The position numbers and the translations under genes are program-made. A stretch of DNA of 64,000 nt from AP-15 sp963785565 (GTDB lineage: Bacteria; Pseudomonadota; Alphaproteobacteria; ATCC43930; CGMCC-115725), in assembly GCA_963785565.1 (NCBI GenBank), contig CAWAVV010000005.1:496001-560000 (forward strand), in the 5' to 3' direction. Shown in pieces: positions 27,909 through 36,182 of this stretch. Within the stretch, counting starts at the first letter, position 1. Each line of letters opens with the position of its first letter. The notes below the pieces were generated by a model, which ran no database searches, was not told the DNA's origin, and was given only the letters and a program-made list of their open reading frames with translations.

Positions 27909-29144
27909 TCAGCGGACCAACGCCGATATCAGCGCCGCGCCGACGCAAAAGATCACGATGGCGAGCGGCGGGACCCGCCAGCGCTCGAGCAGCAGAAAGC
28001 CCGCCAAGGCAATCGCGACATCGCGCCCGCTGGCGACGGCGCTCAGCCAGATCGGATTGTAGAGCGCGGCCCCGAGAACCCCGACGACGGCGGCGTTGAC
28101 GCCGGCCAGCGCCGCCCGCGCGGCCGGGTGATGCCCGAGCCACAGCCACACCGGCAGACCGGCCAAGGCTATCAACAAGCCCGGCAGAAAGATGAATACG
28201 AGCGCAACGCTCGACCACAGCAACGCCGCGCCGGCGCCGGCTGGGGCCACGATGGCGCCGAGATAGGCGGAGAAGGTGAACAGCGGCCCTGGTATCGCCT
28301 GGGCCACGCCGTAGCCGGCGAGGAAGGCGCTGTCCGACAACCAGCCTTGCGGCACCAGGGCGTCGCGCAGCAAAGGCAGCACGACGTGGCCGCCGCCGAA
28401 CACCAGCGCGCCCGCCTTGTAGAAGATGCCCGCCAGCGCCAGCAAACTGTGCGGCGCCGCGGCGCCGGCAAGCGGCAATCCTACTAGCAGGATCAGAAAC
28501 AGCGCCAGCGCCACCCCGCCTGTCCGCAGGCTGACCGGCATCGCCGGCAGCGCTGGAGGTGCGGGGAGGTCGCGGCACAACACCGCCCCACCCACCGCGC
28601 CGATCAGCAACGCTGCGATCTGGACGAGACTGCCGCTGACGACCAGCAGAAGCGCCGCCGCCACGAGCGCCAGAGCCGCCCGCGCCCGGTCCGGGCACAG
28701 ATTGCGGGCCATGCTCCACACCGCCTGCGCGACAACGGCGACGGCGACCAGCTTCAAGCCGTGCAACACCGCGTCCGTGGTGGGCCCTTCGAGCCGTGGC
28801 GCCAATAGCGCGAAGCCAAACATCACGATCGCCGAGGGCAAGGTGAAGCCGGCCCAGGCGGCAAACGCGCCAGCCCAGCCGGCGCGGCGCAGCCCGATCA
28901 GGAAGCCGGTCTGGCTGCTGGCCGGACCGGGCACCATCTGGCACAGGGCGACGAGCCCGGCATATTCATCAGGCGATAGCCATTGCCGCTCTCGGACATA
29001 GGTCCGCTGGTAATAGCCGAGATGGGCGATCGGACCGCCGAACGAGGTCAGCCCGAGCCTCAGCGCCACCGAAAACACCTCGCCGGCAGTCCCGCGACGG
29101 TGCGGCGCCTCGGCTTCGCCGGTGACGCGGTCGAGTTCCGCCAT
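27909..29144 (-). CDS. chrA: Chromate transporter ChrA
   Basis: The 411-residue two-domain CHR protein has duplicated halves: the first with TSFGGPIAHLGYY and MVPGPASSQ, the second with FGGGHVVLPLL and AIPGPLFTFS. It has about ten membrane helices. It is expected to efflux chromate, possibly exchanging with sulfate. It stands alone without chrB. The 269 bases downstream (27640-27908) contain nothing I recognise. Confidence 0.94.
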   Translation of the reverse strand: MAELDRVTGEAEAPHRRGTAGEVFSVALRLGLTSFGGPIAHLGYYQRTYVRERQWLSPDEYAGLVALCQMVPGPASSQTGFLIGLRRAGWAGAFAAWAGFTLPSAIVMFGFALLAPRLEGPTTDAVLHGLKLVAVAVVAQAVWSMARNLCPDRARAALALVAAALLLVVSGSLVQIAALLIGAVGGAVLCRDLPAPPALPAMPVSLRTGGVALALFLILLVGLPLAGAAAPHSLLALAGIFYKAGALVFGGGHVVLPLLRDALVPQGWLSDSAFLAGYGVAQAIPGPLFTFSAYLGAIVAPAGAGAALLWSSVALVFIFLPGLLIALAGLPVWLWLGHHPAARAALAGVNAAVVGVLGAALYNPIWLSAVASGRDVAIALAGFLLLERWRVPPLAIVIFCVGAALISALVR

Positions 29145-29254
29145 GGGCGTCGTTAGATCCTGGGTTGGGTCGGCCCCGCCTGCTCGCCGCGCTCCATTAC
29201 CTTAATCCAGTGAGAACACTCCTTATTCCACCCGAATGCCGCGGGGACCCAGCC

Positions 29255-30956
29255 TTACGTTTTGGGGGCGGCGGCGCTCCGTGGATTGAGGCTCTGGATG
29301 TGCCCGCTCTCGGTGCCGGCGGTCGGGTCGATGACGGCATTGATCAGCGCGGGCTTGCCTGACGCGAGCGCCTCGGTCAACGCCTTCGTTAGGCTCGGCG
29401 TGTCGATGCAGTGATAGCCGGCCCCGCCGAACGCCTCGATGATCTTCTCGTAGCGCGCGTCACGCAGCAGGCCCGTCGGCGAATAGGCGCTGCCGGCCGG
29501 ATCGCCGCGGTAGACGCCGTTGTTGTTGAAGATGACCGTCGTCACCGGCAGCTCGTAGCGGCAGATGGTTTCGATCTCCATGCCGCTGAAACCGAAGGCG
29601 CTGTCGCCCTCGATCGCGACCACCGGCTTGCCGGTGACCGCGGCAGCGCCAATCGCGTAGCCCATGCCGATGCCCATGACGCCCCAGGTGCCGCTGTCGA
29701 GACGGTGACGGGGCTTGTCCATGTCGATGATGTTGCGGCCGAAATCGAGCGTGTTGGCGCCTTCATTCACGATATAGACATCCGGCTGGGTGGCGAGCGC
29801 GTTGCGCACCGCGCGCAATGCGGAGGAAAAATTCATCGGGCTCGGGTCGGCGTTGAGGCGCGCTGCCATGCGTTCGACGTTCTGCTGCTTGCGCTTGCCG
29901 ATCTCGTCGGCCCAAGCCGCCTGGCGCCGGATCTGCCCCGGCTTGAGCGCCGCATTGAACGCCGCGAACACCGACTTGATGTCGCCGACGACCGGGGCCG
30001 CGATCGCCCGGTTGCTGTCGATCTCGGTCGGCGAGATGTCCACCTGCACAAACCGCGTGCTCGCGGACCACAATGGCGGCCGGCCGTGCGACAAGAGCCA
30101 ATTGAGCCGCGCTCCGGCCAGCACCACGACATCGGCGTTGCCGATCGCATAGGAGCGTGCGGCGGCGGCCGATTGCGGATGCTCGTCGGGCAACAGGCCC
30201 TTGGCCATCGACATCGGCAGGAACGGAATGCCCGTCGTCTCGATGAACGACCGAATTTCCTCGTCCGCCCGGGCATAGGCCGCGCCCTTGCCGAGGATTG
30301 CGAGGGGGCGCTGGGCGTTCGCCAGCAGCTCGATGGCGCGCGCGACCGATTCCGGCGCTGGGGGAGACGGCGGCGTCGGATCGACGACTTTGACCAGCGA
30401 CTTCTTTGCCGTCTCCACATCGAGAGCGGAGCCGAGCACCTCGGCGGTCAGGTCGAGATAGACGCCGCCCGGACGCCCGGACACGGCGGCGCGGATCGCC
30501 CGCGCGATGCCGATCCCGATGTCCTGCGGGCGGCTGACGCGGTAGGCCGCCTTGGCGTAGGGCCGTGCGGCGGCGAGCTGATCCATCTCCTCGTAATCGC
30601 CCTGCTCGAGATCGACGATCGCCCGGTCGCTCGACCCGCTGATCATGATCATCGGGAAGCAATTGGTTGTGGCATTGGCTAAGCGCGACCATCCCGTTGA
30701 GAAAGCCGGGCGCCGAGACCGTCATGCAGATGCCCGGCTTCTGGGTCAGGTACCCGGCGATCGCGGCGGCGTTGCCGGCCGATTGCTCATGCCGGAAGCC
30801 GAGGTAGCGGATCCCTTCATTCTGCGCCAAGCGCAGCAGATCGGTGATTGGGATGCCGGCCACCCCAAAGATCGTGTCGATCCCGTTCAGCTTCAGCGCC
30901 TCCACCACCAGGTGAAAGCCGTCCGTCATGTCGGTTGGCATATCCGCTGCGGTCAT
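29255..30956 (-). CDS. oxc: Oxalyl-CoA decarboxylase, single frameshift
   Basis: The ThDP enzyme converts oxalyl-CoA to formyl-CoA and CO2. Frame from ATG 30956 gives VVEALKLNGIDTIFGVAGIP and the catalytic-Glu segment FRHEQSAGNAAA. Another frame (to 29255) gives MIMISGSSDRAIVDLEQGDY, the central domain and the ThDP motif GDSAFGFSG with NNNGVYRG. The junction is at about 30680, where one extra base lies in what should read ALANATTNCFP. Corrected, the protein is about 567 residues, normal for Oxc. No formyl-CoA transferase (frc) is adjacent. Confidence 0.92.
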
Positions 30957-31080
30957 ATCGTCCCACCATTCTTAAAGTGGGGCAGGGTCTAATCAGAGTT
31001 GGCCCTGCTGTCCATATTCCGAAGTTCGCACGCCGTTGCCTGGCCCATCATTGTGAGCCCCCCGATAGTTCTCGCGTTCG

Positions 31081-31518
31081 TCAGCGGTTCCCCGCGAGGG
31101 GGTTTGTCCATTTGAGCCCGGGAAACCGCGAGAAGTCGCGATCCGTCGTGCAGACCGTAGCGCCATGTTCGAGTGCGATTGCGGCGAGGACGGCGTCCAT
31201 GACCAGCGGACCGGCAGCCTGTCCGTCGCGAACGAGACCGCGCAGGATGTCCCAGTGCCGTTCGCCTGGCTCGAGAACTCCGGCGGCCGGCTCAGCGAGC
31301 CAGGAAGAAATCGCCGCTTCGGCTTCGGTCGTGGAAAGCGGACGTTCGAACACTCGGGGATTTGTCGCGATCCTAAGGAAGGCCCAGAGCGTAAGCCAAG
31401 CGAAGCGAACGAGGTCAGGCCCCGAGAGCACAGCTTCGAGCCAGGCGCGGCTTTGCGCATGCTGCTCCGCTCTCGGGTGATAAGCATAAAGCAGTAGGTT
31501 CGCGTCGACCAGGATCAC
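31081..31518 (-). CDS. vapC: VapC PIN-domain toxin (second locus)
   Basis: The 145-residue PIN RNase starts ILVDANLLLYAYHPRAEQH with the first Asp, then a central Glu region, LVMDAVLAAIALEHGATVCT and TTDRDFSRFPGL supplying the C-terminal acidic residues. GTG at 31518 overlaps the vapB stop as GTGA. It is intact. The type with LLLYAYHP is the group that often targets initiator tRNA or rRNA, but the target here is unknown. Confidence 0.93.
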   Translation of the reverse strand: MILVDANLLLYAYHPRAEQHAQSRAWLEAVLSGPDLVRFAWLTLWAFLRIATNPRVFERPLSTTEAEAAISSWLAEPAAGVLEPGERHWDILRGLVRDGQAAGPLVMDAVLAAIALEHGATVCTTDRDFSRFPGLKWTNPLAGNR

Positions 31519-31763
31519 CGGTGAAGCGAGCTCTCCACATGCTCGATGAGCTCTGCGATATTGTCGAGGGAAAGCCCCGGATTGAGCTTACCGAGATCGC
31601 GAGCTGCTATCTTGAAGGCCCTCCGCTGGGCGGTGGCGCGCCGGCTTTCCAGCCCCCGGCGCAGCGTTTCGTTGACGATCTCGCGGAAAGGTCGACCGGC
31701 GCGTTGCGATTCCGTCTTGAGCTTGGCCGCCACGTCGTCATCCAGGGTCATCGTGGTCCGCAT
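31515..31763 (-). CDS. vapB: VapB ribbon-helix-helix antitoxin (second locus)
   Basis: The 82-residue protein has the RHH pattern MRTTMTLDDDVAAKLKTES, then GRPFREIVNETLRRGLES, and an acidic-hydrophobic C-terminal tail for toxin binding. No Shine-Dalgarno precedes the ATG; the promoter sits so close that the mRNA is probably leaderless. Confidence 0.92.
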   Translation of the reverse strand: MRTTMTLDDDVAAKLKTESQRAGRPFREIVNETLRRGLESRRATAQRRAFKIAARDLGKLNPGLSLDNIAELIEHVESSLHR

Positions 31764-31769
31764 CTGCTG

Positions 31770-31798
31770 ATGCTATACGCAAGACATCATGATGTCAA
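31770..31798 (-). promoter_or_regulatory. vapBC-2 promoter with 14-bp palindromic operator
   Basis: On the minus strand TTGACA (31798-31793) is followed 17 bases later by TAGCAT, or 15 bases later by TATAGC, with the vapB ATG only 6-8 bases beyond. The perfect palindrome GACATCATGATGTC at 31783-31796 overlaps the -35 and spacer, and fits a ribbon-helix-helix operator for the VapBC complex. Confidence 0.7.
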
Positions 31799-31877
31799 GC
31801 GATTCGCATTGTCGATGCGGCTCGGCCGGCGATGCCGATGCCCTAAGTCAAACCCGCGGCATTCCGGAAGCAATTCG

Positions 31878-32166
31878 TAGGGCGGGTGGAGCGCAGAGGC
31901 TGGGCAAGAATCCCCATCACCGCACATTTTCCCGCCTCCCCGGCGAAAGCCGGGGTCCATCTCTCCGCCGTACGGGCTGTGCGATAGATGGTAAGGCATT
32001 GGCTCTGCTTGAAAATTCCGAGCAGCGGAAAAATGGATCCCGGCTTTCGCCGGGACGGCGGTGAGGGAGTATGCCAATTTTTCATCTCGATCTGGATATT
32101 TGCCCAGCCTCGCCGCGCAACCCGCCGTCGGTTGCGTGCACGGTAAGGCGGGTTGCACCCGCCCTA
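31878..32166. repeat. Copy A of a MITE/REPIN-like element (214-bp core 31897-32110)
   Basis: The core starts AGGCTGGGCAAGAA and ends TTGCCCAGCCT, imperfect terminal inverted repeats. Inside are two GC hairpins in opposite orientation, CCCCGGC-GAAA-GCCGGGG (31938-31955) and TCCCGGC-TTTC-GCCGGGA (32038-32055). An outer perfect 12-bp inverted repeat, GTAGGGCGGGTG (31878-31889) and CACCCGCCCTAC (32155-32166), encloses it. It fills the 409-bp gap between vapB and the haloperoxidase gene and encodes nothing itself. Confidence 0.8.
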
Positions 32167-32172
32167 CGCCCG

Positions 32173-32997
32173 CTAGCTTTTGATGAACGCCAACAGGTCG
32201 GCATTGATCGTGTCCGCTTGCGTGGTGGGCATGCCGTGCGGGAAGCCGTTGTAGGTTTTCAGGGTTCCGTTCTTCAGCAGCTTAGCGGAGAGCGGCCCGG
32301 CGGCGACATAGGGCACGATCTGGTCGTCGTCGCTGTGCATGACCAATACCGGGATGGTGATCTTCTTGAGGTCTTCGGTGAAATCGGTCTGGGAAAAGGC
32401 CACGATGCCGTCATAATGCGCCTTGGCCCCGCCCATCATGCCCTGACGCCACCAATTCTGGATAACGGCCTCCGAGGCTGTGATGCCCGGCCGGTTGTAG
32501 CCGTAGAAAGGCCCCGCCGGCACGTCGCGATAGAATTGCGAACGATTGGCGGCAAGTTGCGCCTGCAGTCCATCGAACACCTCCTTGGCAAGGCCGAGCG
32601 GATTGGCCGCGGTTTTCAGCATCAGCGGCGGCACCGCGCTGATCAGCGCCGCCTTGGCCACCCGGCTTTCGCCATGCCGTCCCAGATGGTGCGCCACCTC
32701 GCCACCGCCGGTGGAATGGCCGACATGGATGGCGTTTTTCAGGTCGAGATGCGCCGTCAGAGCCGCCAAATCGTCGGCATAATGGTCCATATCATGGCCG
32801 TCGGCGGTCTGGGTCGAGCGACCATGGCCACGGCGGTCATGGGCGATGACGCGATAGCCGTGTTGCAGGAAGAACAGCAGCTGCGTGTCCCAGTCGTCGG
32901 CCGACAGCGGCCAGCCGTGGCTGAAGACGATCGGCTGGCCGGAACCCCAGTCCTTGTAGAAGATCTCCAGGCCGTCCCTGGTGGTAATGGTGGGCAT
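32173..32997 (-). CDS. Alpha/beta hydrolase, non-heme haloperoxidase type
   Basis: The 274-residue protein has an oxyanion region FSHGWPLSADDW, nucleophile elbow GHSTGGGE, catalytic Asp in MHSDDDQIVP and His in GFPHGMP. These match cofactor-free chloroperoxidase/perhydrolase-type esterases (CpoF group). AGGAG lies just before the ATG. It ends 7 bp from the outer repeat of element A. Confidence 0.92.
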   Translation of the reverse strand: MPTITTRDGLEIFYKDWGSGQPIVFSHGWPLSADDWDTQLLFFLQHGYRVIAHDRRGHGRSTQTADGHDMDHYADDLAALTAHLDLKNAIHVGHSTGGGEVAHHLGRHGESRVAKAALISAVPPLMLKTAANPLGLAKEVFDGLQAQLAANRSQFYRDVPAGPFYGYNRPGITASEAVIQNWWRQGMMGGAKAHYDGIVAFSQTDFTEDLKKITIPVLVMHSDDDQIVPYVAAGPLSAKLLKNGTLKTYNGFPHGMPTTQADTINADLLAFIKS

Positions 32998-33397
32998 GTA
33001 AACTCCTGTGAGAGGGGTGGCTGCCGTTCCAATTTAGAGCACATCCGAGCGATCGTCGCCGATCACTTACCAAAGGATCGACCGTACGGCGGGTGCAACC
33101 CAATGCGGCGACGACTCGACCAATAGCGCGCGTCCCGCGCTCCGGCCGCCCGACGACGCGGTGGCCGGAGCGGCGGGTTAGGCTTTGCTCACCCTTGTCG
33201 TAGCAGTGCGCGCTGGCGCGGACGAGGGCGTCGAAGCCGCGCCCCGTGCCGAGATCGCGCCGGCTGACGCCGGGTCGCCTCGCCAGCTCTGCGGCAGCAG
33301 CTCGACGATCGCGTGCCCGGCGGCCGACCTATTGTATAAGATGGGGCGATGCGCGCGCCGTTCGCACGCGCCCCTTTGTACACCTGGAGCTTCAAGA

Positions 33398-34270
33398 ATG
33401 ACCGACACGCCCGAATACACGCCCCCAAAGGTCTGGGTTTGGAACAAGCCGAGCGGCGGCAGGTTCGCCAACATCAACCGCCCGATCGCGGGTTCCACGC
33501 ACGAGAAGGAATTGCCGGTCGGCCGCCATCCCATGCAGCTCTACTCGCTGGGCACGCCGAACGGGGTAAAGGTCACGATCATGCTCGAAGAGCTGCTGGC
33601 GCGCGCCCACAGGGGCGCGGAGTACGACGCCTGGCTGATAAAGATCGGCGACGGCGATCAGTTTGGCAGCGGCTTTGTGGCGGCGAACCCGAACTCCAAG
33701 ATCCCGGCGCTGGTGGACCGCAGCGGCCCCAAGCCGATCCGGGTCTTCGAGACCGGAGCGATCCTGATGCACCTGGCCGAGAAGTTCGGGGAATTCCTGC
33801 CGACGGAAGTTGGCGACCGCGCGGAATGCCTGTCGTGGCTGTTCTGGCAGATGGGCAGCACGCCTTATGTCGGCGGCGGCTTCGGCCATTTCTACGCCTA
33901 CGCACCCGTCAAGATCGAATACGCGATCGACCGCTTTACGATGGAGACGAAGCGCCTCCTCGACGTGCTCGATCTCCGGCTGGCGGAGAGCGAATATGTC
34001 GCGGGCCCTGCCTACACGATCGCCGACATCGCGATTTTCCCGTGGTATGGCGGGCTGGCGAAGTTCAACCAGTATGGGGCGGCCGAATTCCTCGCGGTCC
34101 ACGAGTACAAGAACGTCCAGCGCTGGGCCGATGCCCTCCTCGAACGGCCGGCGGTCAGGCGCGGGCGCATGGTCAACCGGCTTTCGGGCGACCCCTCGGA
34201 GCAACTGCACGAGCGCCACGACGCCAGCGATTTTGACACGAAGACGCAGGACAAGCTCGCCGCGAACTAA
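33398..34270 (+). CDS. yghU: Glutathione S-transferase, YghU/disulfide-bond oxidoreductase type
   Basis: The 290-residue protein has the YghU N-terminal extension (WNKPSGGRFANINRPIAG), thioredoxin fold with SLGTPNGVKVTIMLEE and NPNSKIPALVD, and the all-helical C-terminal domain. YghU-type enzymes bind two glutathiones and reduce disulfides or peroxides. The open frame extends back to 33185, but ATG 33398 aligns with the family N terminus. Element B begins 70 bp downstream. Confidence 0.93.
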   Translation: MTDTPEYTPPKVWVWNKPSGGRFANINRPIAGSTHEKELPVGRHPMQLYSLGTPNGVKVTIMLEELLARAHRGAEYDAWLIKIGDGDQFGSGFVAANPNSKIPALVDRSGPKPIRVFETGAILMHLAEKFGEFLPTEVGDRAECLSWLFWQMGSTPYVGGGFGHFYAYAPVKIEYAIDRFTMETKRLLDVLDLRLAESEYVAGPAYTIADIAIFPWYGGLAKFNQYGAAEFLAVHEYKNVQRWADALLERPAVRRGRMVNRLSGDPSEQLHERHDASDFDTKTQDKLAAN

Positions 34271-34341
34271 GCAAGTTTCCTGCCGGGACCGCGTCTATAG
34301 CGATAGCGGTCCCGGCTATGCGTAGGGCAAGTGGGGCGCAG

Positions 34342-34555
34342 GGGCTGGGCAAGAATCCCCATCACCGCAGATTTTTCCGCCTCCCCGGCGAAAGCCGGGG
34401 TCGATCTATCCGCCGTACGGGCTGTGCGACAGCTGGTAAGGCATTGGCTCTGCTTGAACGTTCCGAGCAGCGGAAAAATGGATCCCGGCTTTCGCCGGGA
34501 CGGCGGTGAGGGAGTCTGCCAATTTTCCGTCTCGGGCTGGGTTCTTGCCCAGCCT
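34342..34555. repeat. Copy B of the 214-bp MITE/REPIN-like element
   Basis: It is nearly identical to copy A over its length, with ends GGGCTGGGCAAGAA and TTCTTGCCCAGCCT (13 of 14 bases inverted), and the same two GAAA-loop hairpins. Partially eroded outer arms lie at 34322 (GTAGGGCAAGTG) and about 34600-34611 (CACCCGCCCGC). It occupies the 368-bp gap between yghU and the minus-strand duplicated-domain gene. Confidence 0.82.
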
Positions 34556-34638
34556 CGCAGCGCAACTGGCCATCGGTTGCACGGGCGCCAGGGCGGGTCA
34601 CACCCGCCCGCCGCTCCCCCGGGTCGCTGCCTCTTGCC

Positions 34639-35589
34639 TTATTGGGCGGCCAGGTTCGGGGTCATCTCTAATGGCAGCCCCGGATGGCCGGTCAATCGCT
34701 CGCCCTCGGCCTGCATCTCGCGGGCCTTCTTCTTCACGATCGGGAGAAGGGCGGCGATTTTGTCGAGGTCCAGATCGGCCGCGACCCCCGGGTAGCCGGC
34801 CCGCTCGATCATGGCCCCCAATTTGCGGTTCTCGAACTGGTCAAAGACCCAGCCGAGCGGGTCGTCGACCAATGTCTTGTCCCAAAAGATGCGATGGTTC
34901 TTGTTGCGCGGGCCATAGTGGTAATGCGGGAATTGCCAGAAACAATCGAAGGCGAGGATCTCGGTCTCTTCGACATACGCCCTTCCGGTCGACCCGCCGA
35001 TATCGGTCAAGACGTGGACGGCCAAGCCGCCGTCTCCGCCCGCCTGCCGCCGCATTTCGAGCCCAAACCTGATATTCCCGGCGTCGAAGATGTCCGTGCC
35101 TCGATTATGCTTGACGGTATTCCGCTTGGCAGCAAACAGCGCCCTGGCGCAGCTTTCCACCTCGGGGAGAACGCGCCCCACCTCGGCGAGATCGGTCGCA
35201 GTGGCGATCTCCTTGTATCCGGCTCTCTCCAGCATCCTCGGGAGCTTCTTCTCGAGGGTCCTGACCGTCCAACCGATCGGATTGCCGTCGGCGATCGGGT
35301 CCATGCGGTAGAGCCGGCACGAGCCGCTCAAGGTTTGCGGCAGGTCATCGGACATTGTCGGCCCCGCGGCCGGCGGATTTGGATTTTCCGGCCCGTAGAC
35401 GTAGCTTTTTTCCTGGTCGAAGCAGTTGAACCGCAGCAGGGTTGTCTCTTTGCCGCCGACATCCCCCGCCACCGCGATCGAGACGCCCTGGTCGGCATGA
35501 TCATGAATGTTGCCGTCCCACAATTCATGTCTGACGACAAACGTCAGCGGGCCTGCCGTGAATCTCGTCTTCTGCGGTGCTTGTGCCAT
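34639..35589 (-). CDS. Protein with two tandem homologous domains, function unknown
   Basis: The 316-residue soluble protein consists of two similar halves. One runs VVRHELWDGNIHDHADQG through the FDQEKSYVYGPENPN and NPIGWTVRTLEKKLPRMLER segments. The other runs from EMRRQAGGDGGLAVHVL through FPHYHYGPRNKN and DPLGWVFDQFENRKLGAMIER. Each ends in a ...L..V...LP.V...AR helix. I do not recognise a named function; it may belong to a DUF7700-like group. ATG at 35589 is used rather than 35622. Conserved His/Tyr/Gly-Pro-Asn residues in each repeat suggest a ligand site per domain. Confidence 0.75.
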   Translation of the reverse strand: MAQAPQKTRFTAGPLTFVVRHELWDGNIHDHADQGVSIAVAGDVGGKETTLLRFNCFDQEKSYVYGPENPNPPAAGPTMSDDLPQTLSGSCRLYRMDPIADGNPIGWTVRTLEKKLPRMLERAGYKEIATATDLAEVGRVLPEVESCARALFAAKRNTVKHNRGTDIFDAGNIRFGLEMRRQAGGDGGLAVHVLTDIGGSTGRAYVEETEILAFDCFWQFPHYHYGPRNKNHRIFWDKTLVDDPLGWVFDQFENRKLGAMIERAGYPGVAADLDLDKIAALLPIVKKKAREMQAEGERLTGHPGLPLEMTPNLAAQ

Positions 35590-35670
35590 GCTTGGACACT
35601 CCTTTTTTGAGGCGTTGATCAAGGCATATACATGCGATCATCGCGCGATGGAAGGGTTACAGGACAGGCA

Positions 35671-35745
35671 ATGCAAACGGGTTTGGTGGAGAAGCCGAAC
35701 CTGTTCCGCCGCGACGAAGCCGTCCAATACCTGCGCGCCGGCTAA
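35671..35745 (+). pseudogene. Short HTH/excisionase-like remnant
   Basis: A 24-residue frame ends with NLFRRDEAVQYLRAG, like the first helix of AlpA/excisionase-type winged helix proteins (LxTRDEAAxYL), then stops. The rest of the domain is missing. It lies upstream of the restriction genes and could be a trace of a mobile element. Weak evidence. Confidence 0.3.
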
Positions 35746-35753
35746 TTCCCGTG

Positions 35754-35904
35754 ACCCGGGAATATAACCGGGAATTTTGTGAATTCGCCTTCCGAGCACG
35801 AATTTTCTACCAGCGTTGTCAATGGGTTGCATGGAAATTCCTGTGTCACCGAACCGGGAATTTTTTGGGCCTAACCGGGAATTAATTTTCGCTAACCGGG
35901 AATT
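35754..35904. repeat. Repeats of AACCGGGAATT, three in 21-bp tandem register
   Basis: AACCGGGAATT occurs at 35766, 35852, 35873 and 35894, plus a partial copy at 35754. The last three are spaced exactly 21 bases. Read in frame from ATG 35816 (open to 36082) they encode NRE(F/L) heptapeptides, a pattern seen in small hypothetical proteins of Bradyrhizobium-like genomes. I see no other gene in the 593-bp gap 35590-36182. Confidence 0.65.
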
Positions 35905-36182
35905 GACGAGAATGCTCGATCACAGAGGCCGCCATCGGTCGGGATATCCTGGGTGGCGAGCCTACAACACCTTTGTGGCGAGATCCCGTTCCCTCGCTTC
36001 GAGCAAACGGGGCAGCGGGTCGCTATGCTCCTCCGTAAGTTGCGGTGGGGGAGGCAGTGACGCATTCTGGACGCCCATCTAGAATATTACCACCCGTGGT
36101 TTGGAGGCGGATGCTGAAGCTGCCGACCGAACTTCTGTAGGAGCGCTTTCCAGCGACATAGGCGAAGAGAGGCGAACCTGGC

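Noticed and set aside
31787..32158. Minus-strand open frame encoding RRKPGSI / WTPAFAG-type text, and similar frames at 34362-34601 and 41389-42003
   Set aside because: These are translations of the REP hairpins in the 214-bp elements, a well-known source of false gene calls; there is no ribosome site and no family.
35754..35904. Possible CRISPR-like array (AACCGGGAATT repeats)
   Set aside because: Repeats are only 11 bp with 10-bp spacers that are themselves partly repeated; no cas genes.
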